DNA of 64,000 nucleotides, taken from Desulfobacterales bacterium. GTDB taxonomy: Bacteria > Desulfobacterota > Desulfobacteria > Desulfobacterales > JAEINQ01. The number at the start of each line of letters is the position of its first letter. The stretch's first letter is position 1. The position numbers and the translations under genes were made by a program. The notes beneath the pieces are model-generated. The model was given only the letters and a program-made list of their open reading frames with translations. It was not told where the DNA came from and did not search any database. Shown here piece by piece: positions 1 through 7,580 of this stretch. Where the stretch lies: contig JAEINQ010000031.1 of assembly GCA_016342285.1 (NCBI GenBank), positions 1 through 64,000 on the forward strand. Direction: 5' to 3'.

Positions 1-81
1 TACGAGGCGTAACCGTCACAGCGGGGGCTTCGGTCGGGGATAAGGTGGGCTTTTGACCGGGCAAGACCCTTCAAGGCTGGC

Positions 82-321
82 ATGAATGCCCACATGGCCT
101 GTTTGAAGGTACTGACCGAAACCGAGAAGGTTCTCAATCTGATATTCACCGGCAAGATGGATAACCCCGAGGAATACCGTGGGGACAGCATAAACCCGTG
201 GGCTGGCCTGCTATGGCTACATGGCCGCAGGGCCAGCCCACACAACCTAAACCCCTTGGACGGTCAGGACGGTCTCCCCTCCAATTCAATCGTAGGCCAT
301 TCTCAACTAATCACTGTGTAA
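82..321 (+). CDS. Possible small protein, unrecognised
   Basis: This is an open frame of 79 codons beginning with two in-frame ATGs (82 and 94). No clear Shine-Dalgarno sequence precedes either. The first 35 residues look protein-like (hydrophobic/charged alternation), but the C-terminal half runs into the repeat-bearing DNA. No family is recognised. It may be a genuine small element gene or chance. Confidence 0.2.
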   Translation: MNAHMACLKVLTETEKVLNLIFTGKMDNPEEYRGDSINPWAGLLWLHGRRASPHNLNPLDGQDGLPSNSIVGHSQLITV

Positions 322-347
322 TCCAACCGTACTCAATTCCGTAATAA

Positions 348-870
348 CCGCAGTCGTGAGAATCCGTGAGGACCGGGACCCGGGGTGGATTGAGGCACCT
401 TTTTCAAACAGCTTCGGCCAACCGCTCCAAGGCCTCCGTTCATGGCAGAGGTGAAAGATTGTAACCGGGGTGGGGATAGGGGCATCCCTGGAGCAAATCA
501 ACGGCAATACCGCAGTCGTGATTGTTGGTGAATGGGGTGGGGCTGATGGAAGCTTCACCAGTGCGAAGGTCCGCATAAACCGCAGACGAGAGACTTTTGT
601 GGGGGAGCGGGGTTGATGGAGGCTTCTATCAGAGCCAGGTCCGTATAAACCGCAGACGGGATTGTTTGCGGGGGGCGGGGAGCTGGGGGTTTTTGAGATA
701 ACAACCTCACTCAACAAAGCCCAAAAATAAATCAAGGAAACAAATCACAGCAGTGGTGAAATTTTGTGACCGGGTTTGTGGGGGGGGGGGATGCCACACC
801 TGGTTTAATGCAGCCCAAATCCGCAGTCGGAATTTTTGTGGGGAGGGGAACATCTGTATTGAATTTCCAC
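348..870 (+). repeat. Degenerate ~70-bp G-rich repeats (about six copies)
   Basis: Units start at a CCGCAG-type core at about 348, 510, 580, 650, 749 and 821. The copies at 510, 580 and 650 are exactly 70 bp apart, and those at 749 and 821 are 72 bp apart. Each unit has a CCGCAGWCG core, then a TTTGTGGGG/AGCGGGG G-rich tract, a TGATGGARGC block and a GGTCCG-ATAAA block before the next core. A further isolated copy of the G-rich half lies at about 3433-3459. The spacing is too long, and the units too divergent, for a CRISPR array. No convincing gene covers this stretch. The G-runs could form quadruplex or structured RNA. Confidence 0.7.
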
Positions 871-996
871 CAAACATCAAAATGAATGGAATACGGCGGT
901 ACTGTAAATTGCACCGCTCATTACAAACCAATATGAAAAGCCTCAACGGCACAGCAGAGTAAAACCATTTTCTGCTTTATGAATGAAGGAGAGATT

Positions 997-1266
997 ATGA
1001 ATGAAAAAAAAGTATGTTTTAGTATAAGGGTAGCTCCATTTATTGACCAGAAGGAGCTGATTCAAACTGATTGTGAAAATTGTGGGAGCGAAAATTGCTT
1101 CCAAGATTTAGTAGAAGGTATGTGTCATGATTGCGGGAACCAATGGACAGTAGACCAAGAACTTTTTGAGAAAAGAATAGCAATAGAGAGAAAAGATGGA
1201 CGAATAGTAGAGATGGGTTCATTACATAAGATTCTGAGTACTCTATCGACGTTCGATAAGAATTGA
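997..1266 (+). CDS. Small zinc-ribbon protein of the element
   Basis: This is an 89-residue protein. The start at 997 is chosen over the in-frame ATG at 979 because GAAGGAG at about 984-990 sits at good spacing before it. Two Cys pairs (CENC and CHDC, with an extra Cys at SENC) form a rubredoxin/zinc-ribbon-like knuckle in the middle. The C-terminus is charged and helical. The family is not recognised. The zinc-ribbon reading comes from the Cys spacing; a nucleic-acid or protein-binding role is only inference. It is one of three Cys-pair mini-proteins in this element. Confidence 0.65.
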   Translation: MNEKKVCFSIRVAPFIDQKELIQTDCENCGSENCFQDLVEGMCHDCGNQWTVDQELFEKRIAIERKDGRIVEMGSLHKILSTLSTFDKN

Positions 1267-1369
1267 TCTGCGACTGACATATATGGCTGGGCGAGATATT
1301 CCAATCTCGCCCATAAAATAGTTAATATCAAAGCACCATGCCATCAAGGCATGAAGAGAGAGGTAGAAA

Positions 1370-1822
1370 GTGGATAGAATAGATGCCAATGATAACAATA
1401 TTAATTGCCCTCAAATGATAATCTCTCAGTTTGTTCCGATATCTCACACTTTGCTATCGAGCAATGGGTTCAGAAATAAATTCATGACCAAGAAGCGATT
1501 CAGAACCTATGTCTGGTTACGGCGTTTCGTTGTCCGAGGCAACCTTAGGGCAAGCCCCGTTAATGTTTACAACCTTTATTACATGGAGGGAAGGCTGGCT
1601 ACATCGTACCCACTTTCAAGAATAGCCAAGGATTTAAACATTTCCAAGGCGACAGCCGGGGACCATATCAATCAGCTTGAGAAAGATGGCGTTATCGTTG
1701 TCGATGAAGTTCCACCAGATGAAACAAAAGATAAACATGCACATCGAGTCTATATTCTTGGGGCTCATTCAAAAGGTCAAGAATCCTGGTTTATTGATGA
1801 CGTTTTCAAACCGGGTACATAG
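1370..1822 (+). CDS. Winged helix-turn-helix DNA-binding protein
   Basis: This 150-residue protein starts at GTG 1370, preceded by a GAGAGAGG purine tract. Residues of about 80-125 form a clear HTH (LSRIAKDLNISKATAGDHI) followed by a LEKDGVIVV strand and a wing, as in MarR/GntR-like winged helices or plasmid replication-control proteins. The N-terminal 60 residues are basic (KKRFRTYVWLRRFVVRGN). The sigma-like gene follows 19 bp downstream on the same strand, so the two are probably cotranscribed. A role in controlling the element is inferred from position only. Confidence 0.65.
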   Translation: MDRIDANDNNINCPQMIISQFVPISHTLLSSNGFRNKFMTKKRFRTYVWLRRFVVRGNLRASPVNVYNLYYMEGRLATSYPLSRIAKDLNISKATAGDHINQLEKDGVIVVDEVPPDETKDKHAHRVYILGAHSKGQESWFIDDVFKPGT

Positions 1823-1841
1823 AAGGGGTAGAATAGTAAAT

Positions 1842-2483
1842 ATGATAATCCACAATGGCATCAAAAACAACGATGCTTTCCCATACGTAATGGCCTACAG
1901 TTTATTCAAGAAAACATTGGATGGCCAAGGTTATCTGCCAGAGAATCAATCTATTCGAGAGAATGTTCGATTATTAGAAGCGGAATATGGTATAGATAAA
2001 ATGGAGTTGCTGAATGCTCAATTTTTTCTAATGCTCAGGAAAGGGCTGGCCCGTAAATATCGCCCTGAAAGAGCGCTTTCAACATTCGTCACCTATTGCA
2101 TATTTTACGGCTTAAAAGAGCAGCTCCGTAATGAAAAAATCCGAAGACAACTGATAACATCCCTGGAGGAGCTTCAACAAAATTCTGCCTCTGGGAGAAT
2201 CGGGATTTCGATTGTATTCCTTGAAAGGCTCGGTATTGATGGCCTGGTAGACAGCGTTACCCCAGAGGATATAATCATCGGCAAACAGCTCTTGGCCCTG
2301 ATAATCGACCATTTCGGAATAGGTGATACCCAAGTAGTCCTTGGTTTTAAAAGTCGAAAAGAGGAGGCTGAGCGGTTAGGTGTTGAATATGCTGTGTATC
2401 GCAAACGCCTTTTCAGAAAGAAAGAATCCTTCAGGCCGGTGCTCATTGAGCATGGATATGAATGGGAATGGGATGTCTGCTGA
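1842..2483 (+). CDS. Sigma-70-like RNA polymerase factor of the element
   Basis: This 213-residue protein starts at ATG 1842 after AGAAGGGGTAG. The longer in-frame extension back to 1677 overlaps the upstream gene and lacks a ribosome site. Residues of about 50-105 (FLMLRKGLARKYRPERALSTFVTYC) resemble sigma region 2: the KYxPERAxxSTFxxY pattern followed by a basic helix (EQLRNEKIRRQ). The last 50 residues (GFKSRKEEAERLGVEYAVYRKRLFRK) resemble the region 4 HTH. The residues between are degenerate, and region 3 is not recognisable. Homology to sigma-70 is judged by eye. Directing element-specific transcription is an inference. A full-length group 3/4 sigma factor would be of similar size. Confidence 0.55.
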   Translation: MIIHNGIKNNDAFPYVMAYSLFKKTLDGQGYLPENQSIRENVRLLEAEYGIDKMELLNAQFFLMLRKGLARKYRPERALSTFVTYCIFYGLKEQLRNEKIRRQLITSLEELQQNSASGRIGISIVFLERLGIDGLVDSVTPEDIIIGKQLLALIIDHFGIGDTQVVLGFKSRKEEAERLGVEYAVYRKRLFRKKESFRPVLIEHGYEWEWDVC

Positions 2484-2494
2484 ATCAGGTGGTC

Positions 2495-2769
2495 ATGGAC
2501 AATTTCTCATTATCAGAGGCTGCACTGACCACTCGGGAAAGCAGGACTATTTTACCGGTATCCTAAATAAATACGGCACCATTCTCATCTGTAAAGTGTC
2601 CATTTTTTTCGGACCCGGCAAGGGTAGACCGGCATAATAGAGAACGAGGATAGACTTCCTGACGGAAGCTGAACAACTTACCAGACGACTGAATCCACCG
2701 TTTAAGCAGATGACCGGAATTCTATCTTACCTGAATCAGGTACCCTTGATTCAGCTTGGATACCGTTAG
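2495..2769 (+). pseudogene. Possible decayed gene fragments downstream of the sigma-like gene
   Basis: An ATG at 2495 opens a protein-like frame (MDNFSLSEAALTTRES) that stops at 2564. It reads on in the same frame after the stop with plausible sequence to about 2647. A second frame, 2641-2769, gives a protein-like stretch (TEAEQLTRRLNPPFKQ) without a usual start codon. Together they look like the remains of one gene broken by a stop and a frameshift, but they could be chance. No family is recognised. Confidence 0.25.
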
Positions 2770-3099
2770 TCTCTTATTTACATACTGACTTGGGAGAGGG
2801 CTTTGGGGACAAATTATTTTCACTTTCTTTCTGCCCTTATCAAATATCAAATCTGATTGGTATGTAGAATATAGTGTATAAGATCATTATGTTACTATGC
2901 TATTTATCTTAAATGGACATGTTACCTAAATATTATAAGTAATGATGTCCAAAACCCCACCACACCCCCACCTCCACCAAACTAACGGCTGCTGTAGGTG
3001 TAACGATTAGGTGGATTGGGTAAACCCAGCCTCTGTCCTTTACACCCTCTCTCCTATCAAGTCGAACGACCCCTCCCTCGTTAAGCGGAGCCCCGGCCT
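2770..3099. other. AT-rich noncoding stretch
   Basis: There is no convincing gene. It is strongly AT-rich at about 2815-2950, then pyrimidine-rich (CCCCACC-type runs) at about 2955-2990. It precedes two structured hairpins. It could hold a promoter or origin for the element, but nothing specific is visible. Confidence 0.4.
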
Positions 3100-3212
3100 A
3101 TTAGGTTACCGGCTTGCTTGCTCACGTAGTGAGCCGGTATCCTAATTCACAATTGAAAGCGAGCAGCAAGGAGCCCGGTATACTAACAGATTAGAAAACC
3201 GGGTTCCTTGCT
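3100..3212. repeat. Pair of related hairpins spaced 90 bp
   Basis: There are two strong inverted repeats. The first has arms 3100-3114 and 3132-3146 (ATTAGGTTACCGGCT against AGCCGGTATCCTAAT, one mismatch), with a nested GCTCAC/GTGAGC stem in its loop. The second has arms 3165-3179 and 3198-3212 (AGCAAGGAGCCCGGT against ACCGGGTTCCTTGCT, one G-T wobble). The arms of the two are related to each other: TTAG-ACCGG-TT-CTTGCT recurs 90 bp later, so this is a duplicated structured unit. No U-tract follows, so it is not a classical terminator. It lies directly upstream of the zinc-ribbon gene at 3247. Confidence 0.7.
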
Positions 3213-3246
3213 GACACCTAAACACGAAAGAAAGGATTGGTAAACA

Positions 3247-3432
3247 ATGGAAAAACGATGTCCAAAATGTAATAGCGTGATGGAATATTTTTACTTTGAA
3301 AATAACGAACATGGTTATCTGAACGATAGATACCACTGTTACACCTGCGGTAAAGGATGGATTTATTCGGAAGTTGATGAAGGCACGACCGATATTGTTG
3401 AGGTCGACAGAAAAAATGAACTTCTGATGTAG
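3247..3432 (+). CDS. Small zinc-ribbon protein
   Basis: This is a 61-residue protein with ATG 3247 preceded by AAAGGATTGG. It contains CPKC near the N-terminus and CYTC at about residues 33-36, a typical CxxC-x(n)-CxxC zinc ribbon, then an acidic C-terminus. No family name is assigned. Its position after the double hairpin suggests regulation through that structure, which is inference. Confidence 0.65.
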   Translation: MEKRCPKCNSVMEYFYFENNEHGYLNDRYHCYTCGKGWIYSEVDEGTTDIVEVDRKNELLM

Positions 3433-3546
3433 TAGAGGTGATTGTTTGTGGGGAGCGGGGGCGCTCGCTTTGCTCGTCGCTCAACCCGGCAAACCGCTTT
3501 TTATGAGCTGTTGTATTGCCCGCAAGGGTACAGGAGAAACAAAGAA

Positions 3547-3717
3547 ATGAAAGTTTTTAAGGATTTAACCAAAGAGGAGCAGGGGCACCAAATAGAGATG
3601 TGGATGGATCTCCAGCTTCAGGACTGGTGTGGAACAGAGGATGAGTTCTATGCGAACAACGATGAAGAGAGTGTAAGGGAACTCCTCACCAAAGTAAACG
3701 CACTTTACATGGTGTAA
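3547..3717 (+). CDS. Small acidic protein, unrecognised
   Basis: This 56-residue protein begins at ATG 3547, 10-15 bp after an AGGAG sequence. The longer frame back to 3442 has no ribosome site and crosses a copy of the G-rich repeat. The product is acidic and helical (LTKEEQGHQIEMWMDLQLQ) with no Cys pairs, membrane segment or known motif. Same strand and clean spacing to the next gene suggest it belongs to the element's operon. Confidence 0.5.
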   Translation: MKVFKDLTKEEQGHQIEMWMDLQLQDWCGTEDEFYANNDEESVRELLTKVNALYMV

Positions 3718-3796
3718 CCTAAATAAGCAAAAGCAGTAACGAAGAGCCTCATGGCGGTGTTCCGGCATGAGGCTTTTCTGTTCATGGAGGTGTTAA

Positions 3797-4048
3797 ATGA
3801 AAAAAAGAGTTTTTGTAGATGATGAAAACTACTTCGGTCATTGCGGAGTAACAGGACATGAATGCCATACGTTCAACCTCGGGCGTGAAAACTGGATGTG
3901 TTGCGATGAATGTAAAATCCGGTGGATAGTTGGAGGCAATTTATTCAGCAGTTGGTGCGATGAAACGGAAGATCACTGGAAAAGAAACGCCGAAAAATAC
4001 GGTCCCTATACAGATTGCTCAGACATGATGGAGTTCAATCTGACTTAA
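3797..4048 (+). CDS. Cys/His-rich small protein
   Basis: This is an 83-residue protein, ATG 3797 after GGAGGTG. It contains HCGVTGHECH, then CCDEC at about residues 35-39, and a Trp-rich middle. The Cys/His pattern suggests a zinc-binding fold related to the other ribbon proteins in this segment, but it is not a match to a family I can name. Upstream, 3745-3790 contains a short hairpin (GCCTCATG/CATGAGGC) that could be a terminator of the previous gene. Confidence 0.55.
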   Translation: MKKRVFVDDENYFGHCGVTGHECHTFNLGRENWMCCDECKIRWIVGGNLFSSWCDETEDHWKRNAEKYGPYTDCSDMMEFNLT

Positions 4049-4060
4049 GGAGGAAACAAC

Positions 4061-4171
4061 ATGAAAGAAATAATCTTAATCAGTGAATGGTGGTGCCGCA
4101 TCGGAGCGGGCAAGAGCCATCTTCACAAGCGAGAAACCAAGCATCTTCTCGCTCTGCTGGTAGGCCTGTAA
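4061..4171 (+). CDS. 36-residue ORF with strong ribosome site
   Basis: ATG 4061 follows a near-perfect AAGGAGGAAAC. The product is 36 residues with a WWC start region and a basic, leucine-rich tail. It ends 108 bp before the excisionase-like gene. It could be a real micro-protein or a translated leader. The following 100 bp contain sequences partly complementary to its start (GGTGGTGCCGC versus GGCGGTACCACC), so a control role is possible. No function is assigned. Confidence 0.35.
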   Translation: MKEIILISEWWCRIGAGKSHLHKRETKHLLALLVGL

Positions 4172-4279
4172 GGGCCGTATGGATGCCACCCGGCATCCGG
4201 GCTTGTCATGGGCGGTACCACCGTCCTCTGGAATCGACCAGCATCGGACACGCCTTGCCAGTATAGGGGGTGTTTATGA

Positions 4280-4567
4280 ATGGAAAAATTCTATACCCAA
4301 ACAGAAGTAGCAAAGATGTTTAGATGTTCGAAAGGCACCATTATTGATTGGGGCAAAGACGGATGTTTCGATATATGGCGGTCTCCGCGTAATGGAAGAG
4401 TTCTCTATTCAGTCGAATCAGTGGAACGATTTTATGAGGAATACTTGGAAAAAGGGACGAAAAAGGTAGCCCCAAAAAGTAGGAAGGCACCGGACAAAGT
4501 AAAATCCGACTTTAGAGTTCCGACAAACATTTACTTGAAAAGGAGAAAAGATGGCAAAGAAACCTAA
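4280..4567 (+). CDS. Excisionase-like helix-turn-helix protein
   Basis: This is a 95-residue protein. Residues 5-55 match the HTH_17/AlpA-type fold: a YTQTEVAKMFRCSKGTIIDW helix-turn-helix, then a beta wing ending RVLYSVESVERFYEEY. The C-terminal 35 residues are basic. Its last 17 nt overlap the integrase start, so the two are translationally linked. This is the common excisionase-integrase order, in which such proteins bend att DNA and favour excision. Confidence 0.75.
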   Translation: MEKFYTQTEVAKMFRCSKGTIIDWGKDGCFDIWRSPRNGRVLYSVESVERFYEEYLEKGTKKVAPKSRKAPDKVKSDFRVPTNIYLKRRKDGKET

Positions 4568-5729
4568 TCCATTAGATCACCACCTGTTAAAGTTAGGTGA
4601 TATTTATTATTTCCGAGGTGCTGGTTACAGGTTTTCATTGAAGACAACCACCTTGAAAAAGGCACGAGAGATGCGGGATGCGTTGTGTAGGCAAATCACA
4701 TTGTATGGTAAGATACTTCGCTCAACTCTTGAAGATGTTCCCACCTATGAGGAGTTCGTTGAGAGATTCATCAAACACTTGAATCGGAGGAACTATCGTC
4801 CTATGTCCATCTATGGGTATGAGTGCGCTTTACAGAAGTCCTTCATGCCGACCTTGAAAGGCTTGAAGATTGATGAGATACGGCCCAAGCACATCAACAA
4901 GTGGATGGATACGATGACCTGTGGAAATGTGACAATCAACACTCGACTGACCAAGTTGAAATGCCTGCTCGACTTCGCAGTTGAAGAGGAATTTATTGCA
5001 GAAAATCCATTGGAAAAGTTCAAGAAGTTGAAGAAGGACAGCAAACCAATCAACCCGCTCACCCTCAAGGAGGTCAATCTCTTTCTTGGTAATGTCAATC
5101 CTCATTGGGGAAGCTGGTTCACCACTGCCTTCTTCACCGGAATGAGGCCGGAGGAAATGGTTGGGTTGAAGGTTAAATATGTGGATTTTACAAAGGCGGA
5201 AATTCAGGTTAGGGAGTGTGTTGACCACCTTGGAAACGAGCATCCGCCGAAAACAGAATCAGGTGTGCGGGACATACCTATGTTTCCTATGGTCAAGTCA
5301 TCACTCTTGAAGCAGGTAAAGGGGAAGGGACCAGACGATTATGTGTTCCATACCAAAAATGGGTGCCGGGTAAATTCCGCCAACCTGAACATGAGACACT
5401 GGCAAAAGACCTTGGACAAGATTGGGCTGGATAGAAGGATGATGTATACAACCCGCCATACTTTCGCAACGCTTATGATAAACGGCAAGGAAACTTTGGG
5501 CACTGTTGCGAAATGGATGGGACATGCGACCATTAAGGAGATTGTAACCACCTATTACAGGTTCATTGATGTTGATATTGAGGGGGAGGGTTCTGCCTTC
5601 ATGCGGGTATACCGTGAGAATGAAGACGCCCAAAAAGAGGACAAGAGGAAAAATATTGTCTATCTATTGTCCAAGTCAGATTCAGACGAGCCCTATGTTC
5701 CTGATTTATCAGAAGGAAATCGTGAGTGA
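4551..5729 (+). CDS. int: Tyrosine recombinase / integrase
   Basis: This is a 392-residue protein of normal phage/ICE integrase length. The N-terminal 60 residues form an arm-binding-like basic region, then a SAM-like core-binding domain (about 63-150) and a catalytic domain (about 165-345). The catalytic residues are visible: Arg199 (GMRPEE), Lys234 as the likely beta-hairpin lysine, Arg302-His303 in TRHTFA (R-H box), His325 (GHA) and nucleophile Tyr335 or Tyr336. It catalyses site-specific integration and excision. It overlaps the excisionase-like gene by 17 nt. It is the last gene of the element and transcribes toward the chromosomal boundary. Confidence 0.92.
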   Translation: MAKKPNPLDHHLLKLGDIYYFRGAGYRFSLKTTTLKKAREMRDALCRQITLYGKILRSTLEDVPTYEEFVERFIKHLNRRNYRPMSIYGYECALQKSFMPTLKGLKIDEIRPKHINKWMDTMTCGNVTINTRLTKLKCLLDFAVEEEFIAENPLEKFKKLKKDSKPINPLTLKEVNLFLGNVNPHWGSWFTTAFFTGMRPEEMVGLKVKYVDFTKAEIQVRECVDHLGNEHPPKTESGVRDIPMFPMVKSSLLKQVKGKGPDDYVFHTKNGCRVNSANLNMRHWQKTLDKIGLDRRMMYTTRHTFATLMINGKETLGTVAKWMGHATIKEIVTTYYRFIDVDIEGEGSAFMRVYRENEDAQKEDKRKNIVYLLSKSDSDEPYVPDLSEGNRE

Positions 5730-5956
5730 TAATACACCACGGTCAGATGTAGTCGGAAAAAATTTCTAGAACAGCGGGTCGGTCCATGGGGCCTCCGATG
5801 GTTTCGTAAACATGATCCGGCCTTTGCGGCCCGGATGGTTCATGGTAACATAAGGTTCGGTGGAAAAAAGGCAACCGCGGGCCAAATATGAAAAAGACGG
5901 CTTCGCGCCGCAAAAGCTATAGCTCGTTCGGAAACGCAATCCTGAGGATCATACGA

Positions 5957-6292
5957 ATGCAGCAATGGATTTTTCTTTCGGTGGCTATTATCAGCGAGGT
6001 GATTGCCACCTCGGCACTAAAGGCGTCTGATGGTTTTTCGCGCTTGTGGCCATCGCTTGTCGTTGCCGTGGGATACGCATCGGCCTTTTTCTTTCTGTCA
6101 CTCACCCTTAAGACGATTCCCGTTGGTGTGGCTTATGCCATTTGGTCAGGCGTGGGGGTTGCGCTAGTGGCGCTGATTGCATGGGCCTTCCTTGGGCAAG
6201 CACTGGACATTCCTGCAATCATAGGTCTCCTGCTCATCATGGCGGGCGTGGTCGTTCTCAATTTGTTTTCCAACACAATTTCTCATTCATGA
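5957..6292 (+). CDS. EmrE-type small multidrug resistance transporter
   Basis: This is a 111-residue, four-helix inner-membrane protein. The start at ATG 5957 (MQQWIFLS) is chosen because SMR proteins begin directly with helix 1; the frame extends back to 5888 with an unlikely basic leader. The essential helix-1 Glu is present (IISEVIATSALKAS). The helix-3 GVAYAIWSGVG signature of the EmrE branch and the LDIPAIIGLLLI helix 4 are also present. EmrE proteins are dual-topology dimers exporting cationic drugs with proton antiport. It lies just outside the integrated element. No guanidine-riboswitch structure was recognised upstream. Confidence 0.88.
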   Translation: MQQWIFLSVAIISEVIATSALKASDGFSRLWPSLVVAVGYASAFFFLSLTLKTIPVGVAYAIWSGVGVALVALIAWAFLGQALDIPAIIGLLLIMAGVVVLNLFSNTISHS

Positions 6293-6341
6293 AACAATAC
6301 ACCAAAATCGCTTTGGGTATCTTTATGTCCGATGGAAACAT

Positions 6342-6498
6342 TGATGCTCTCGCAAAAAGTCACCGACAGGCCAAATTTTTATTTTACCATGAAGAACATT
6401 TAGTCCATATAGTTCAAGTTTGCAGAATTATCATTCCACTACATGATCTTCATGCCCTTCATGGTGAGAAATGATTTTTTTTACGATGCTGTCAACGT
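6342..6498. repeat. Dispersed palindromic repeat (AAAAAGTCACCGAC family)
   Basis: It begins with GATG-CTCG-AAAAAGTCACCGAC and ends with TTTTTTACG-TGCTGTCAACG, inverted relatives of each other. Its interior carries CCATGAAGAAC and TTCATGCCCTTCATGG, again inverted. Related copies lie at about 11398-11470 and 34130-34290. No gene is present in it. Confidence 0.6.
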
Positions 6499-6523
6499 TA
6501 ACATCGAAAGAGATTGAATCCAT

Positions 6524-7576
6524 ATGATTACCAGACGTCGTTTTGTCAAGATTCTCTGTGCGCTTCCTTTTATTACCAGCCTGCCAAGAATCGGAAGCGC
6601 TAACAACATCGTCGATTTCGCCCAATTAAAAGCGGGATACGCAAAGCGTTTAAAGAAGATCCTTGCCGCCGGTGGGCTGCCCTATATCGATATCGAGAGT
6701 TCATGCAATTCCAGGAAACTCGACATGGCGTCGGTGGCAGAGAGCATGGATCGGCTCAACATCGGACTGATGGCGCTTTCAGCCGATATCGGCAAAGGCC
6801 AATTTCGGAAAGGCGTTCGTTTCGACAACTTGTCAAAGACGTTGCTCGCCGGTTACCCGGACCGTTTTATTCCTGTGGGAAACGGCGGGCAACCACCCGC
6901 TCTGACAGAGGATACCGAACCCTTTCTTGACGCTCAGGAAGCTGCCGCCCTCAAGAAGCAAATACTGCTTTTCGGTGAGTTCGAGTTTCGCCACTACCCG
7001 TCGCCGAGACAGGCCAAGCGCGGTGAGACCGACCGTGACGTTCACGTTCCGATCAATGGCCCCATTGGGCATCGCGTGTTCGGCATGAGTGAAAAGGCCG
7101 GAATGCCATTCCAGATTCATTACGAAATAGAGAATGAACTGTTGGCGCCGCTCGAAAAAATGCTGGAACAGTATCCAAAAGCCAACGTGATCTGGTGCCA
7201 TTTGGCCCAGATACGCTATATTGAGCGCGGCGCCAGCTACACGCCCGAATATGTCGATGCCCTGGTCCGGCGTTTCCCGAATCTGTATTTTGATACCGCA
7301 TTTGGCAACGCCCGGTCGGTATATCCCCCGAGCAATCAGCGCCATGCGCGCGTTTGGACTGATGACGGCAACCTCAAGGCCCAATGGCGTGACCTTATTA
7401 TCGCCCATCCCCGGCGATTCTTATCGGCTTTAGATCTCGGCGGAGACCGTCTTAACAAAATCGATAAATATGACAAGAATCACAGAAATTTTCTAAATCA
7501 CCTGCCTGTCGAAACCCGACATCAAGTCGCCTATCGGAGTGCGTGGTCACTATTGTTCGGCGAGGAATTCGATTGA
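6524..7576 (+). CDS. Exported amidohydrolase-superfamily-like protein
   Basis: This is a 350-residue protein. The first 26 residues (TRRRFVKILCALPFITSLP) are a twin-Arg-like signal peptide ending near GSA. The rest resembles metal-dependent amidohydrolase-2 proteins: a TIM-barrel-like series including HYEIENE (about 205), VIWCHLAQ (about 230), LYFDTAFG and SALDLGGDR (about 306). The usual first HxH metal motif is not present; the corresponding YIDIESS has no His. Catalysis may therefore be altered or lost. Export to the periplasm is inferred from the signal. A DUF202 gene follows 4-22 bp downstream, depending on its start, suggesting a small operon. Confidence 0.6.
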   Translation: MITRRRFVKILCALPFITSLPRIGSANNIVDFAQLKAGYAKRLKKILAAGGLPYIDIESSCNSRKLDMASVAESMDRLNIGLMALSADIGKGQFRKGVRFDNLSKTLLAGYPDRFIPVGNGGQPPALTEDTEPFLDAQEAAALKKQILLFGEFEFRHYPSPRQAKRGETDRDVHVPINGPIGHRVFGMSEKAGMPFQIHYEIENELLAPLEKMLEQYPKANVIWCHLAQIRYIERGASYTPEYVDALVRRFPNLYFDTAFGNARSVYPPSNQRHARVWTDDGNLKAQWRDLIIAHPRRFLSALDLGGDRLNKIDKYDKNHRNFLNHLPVETRHQVAYRSAWSLLFGEEFD

Positions 7577-7580
7577 GCCG

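Larger units (their letters stand above)
1..5770. mobile_element. Right part of an integrated genetic element (left end outside window)
   Basis: This segment is clearly more AT-rich than what follows and carries no housekeeping genes. It holds degenerate tandem repeats, five or more small orphan proteins (three with zinc-ribbon Cys pairs), a winged-helix protein, a sigma-70-like protein, an AlpA/excisionase-like HTH protein and a tyrosine integrase as the last gene. An excisionase overlapping an integrase at one edge is the usual end of an integrative element. No tRNA gene or att duplication is visible at 5730-5890, and the left end lies outside the window, so the right boundary is approximate. 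No conjugation or phage structural genes are in view. Confidence 0.6.

Noticed and set aside
348-870. Possible CRISPR array in the element
   Set aside because: Repeats are degenerate along their length with no unique spacers, and the unit is 70-72 bp.
5730-5890. Attachment site at the right end of the element
   Set aside because: No tRNA gene or direct repeat can be paired because the left end is outside the window.
5765-5956. Guanidine riboswitch before the SMR gene
   Set aside because: No conserved ykkC-I core was found, and the gene is of the EmrE rather than the Gdx branch.
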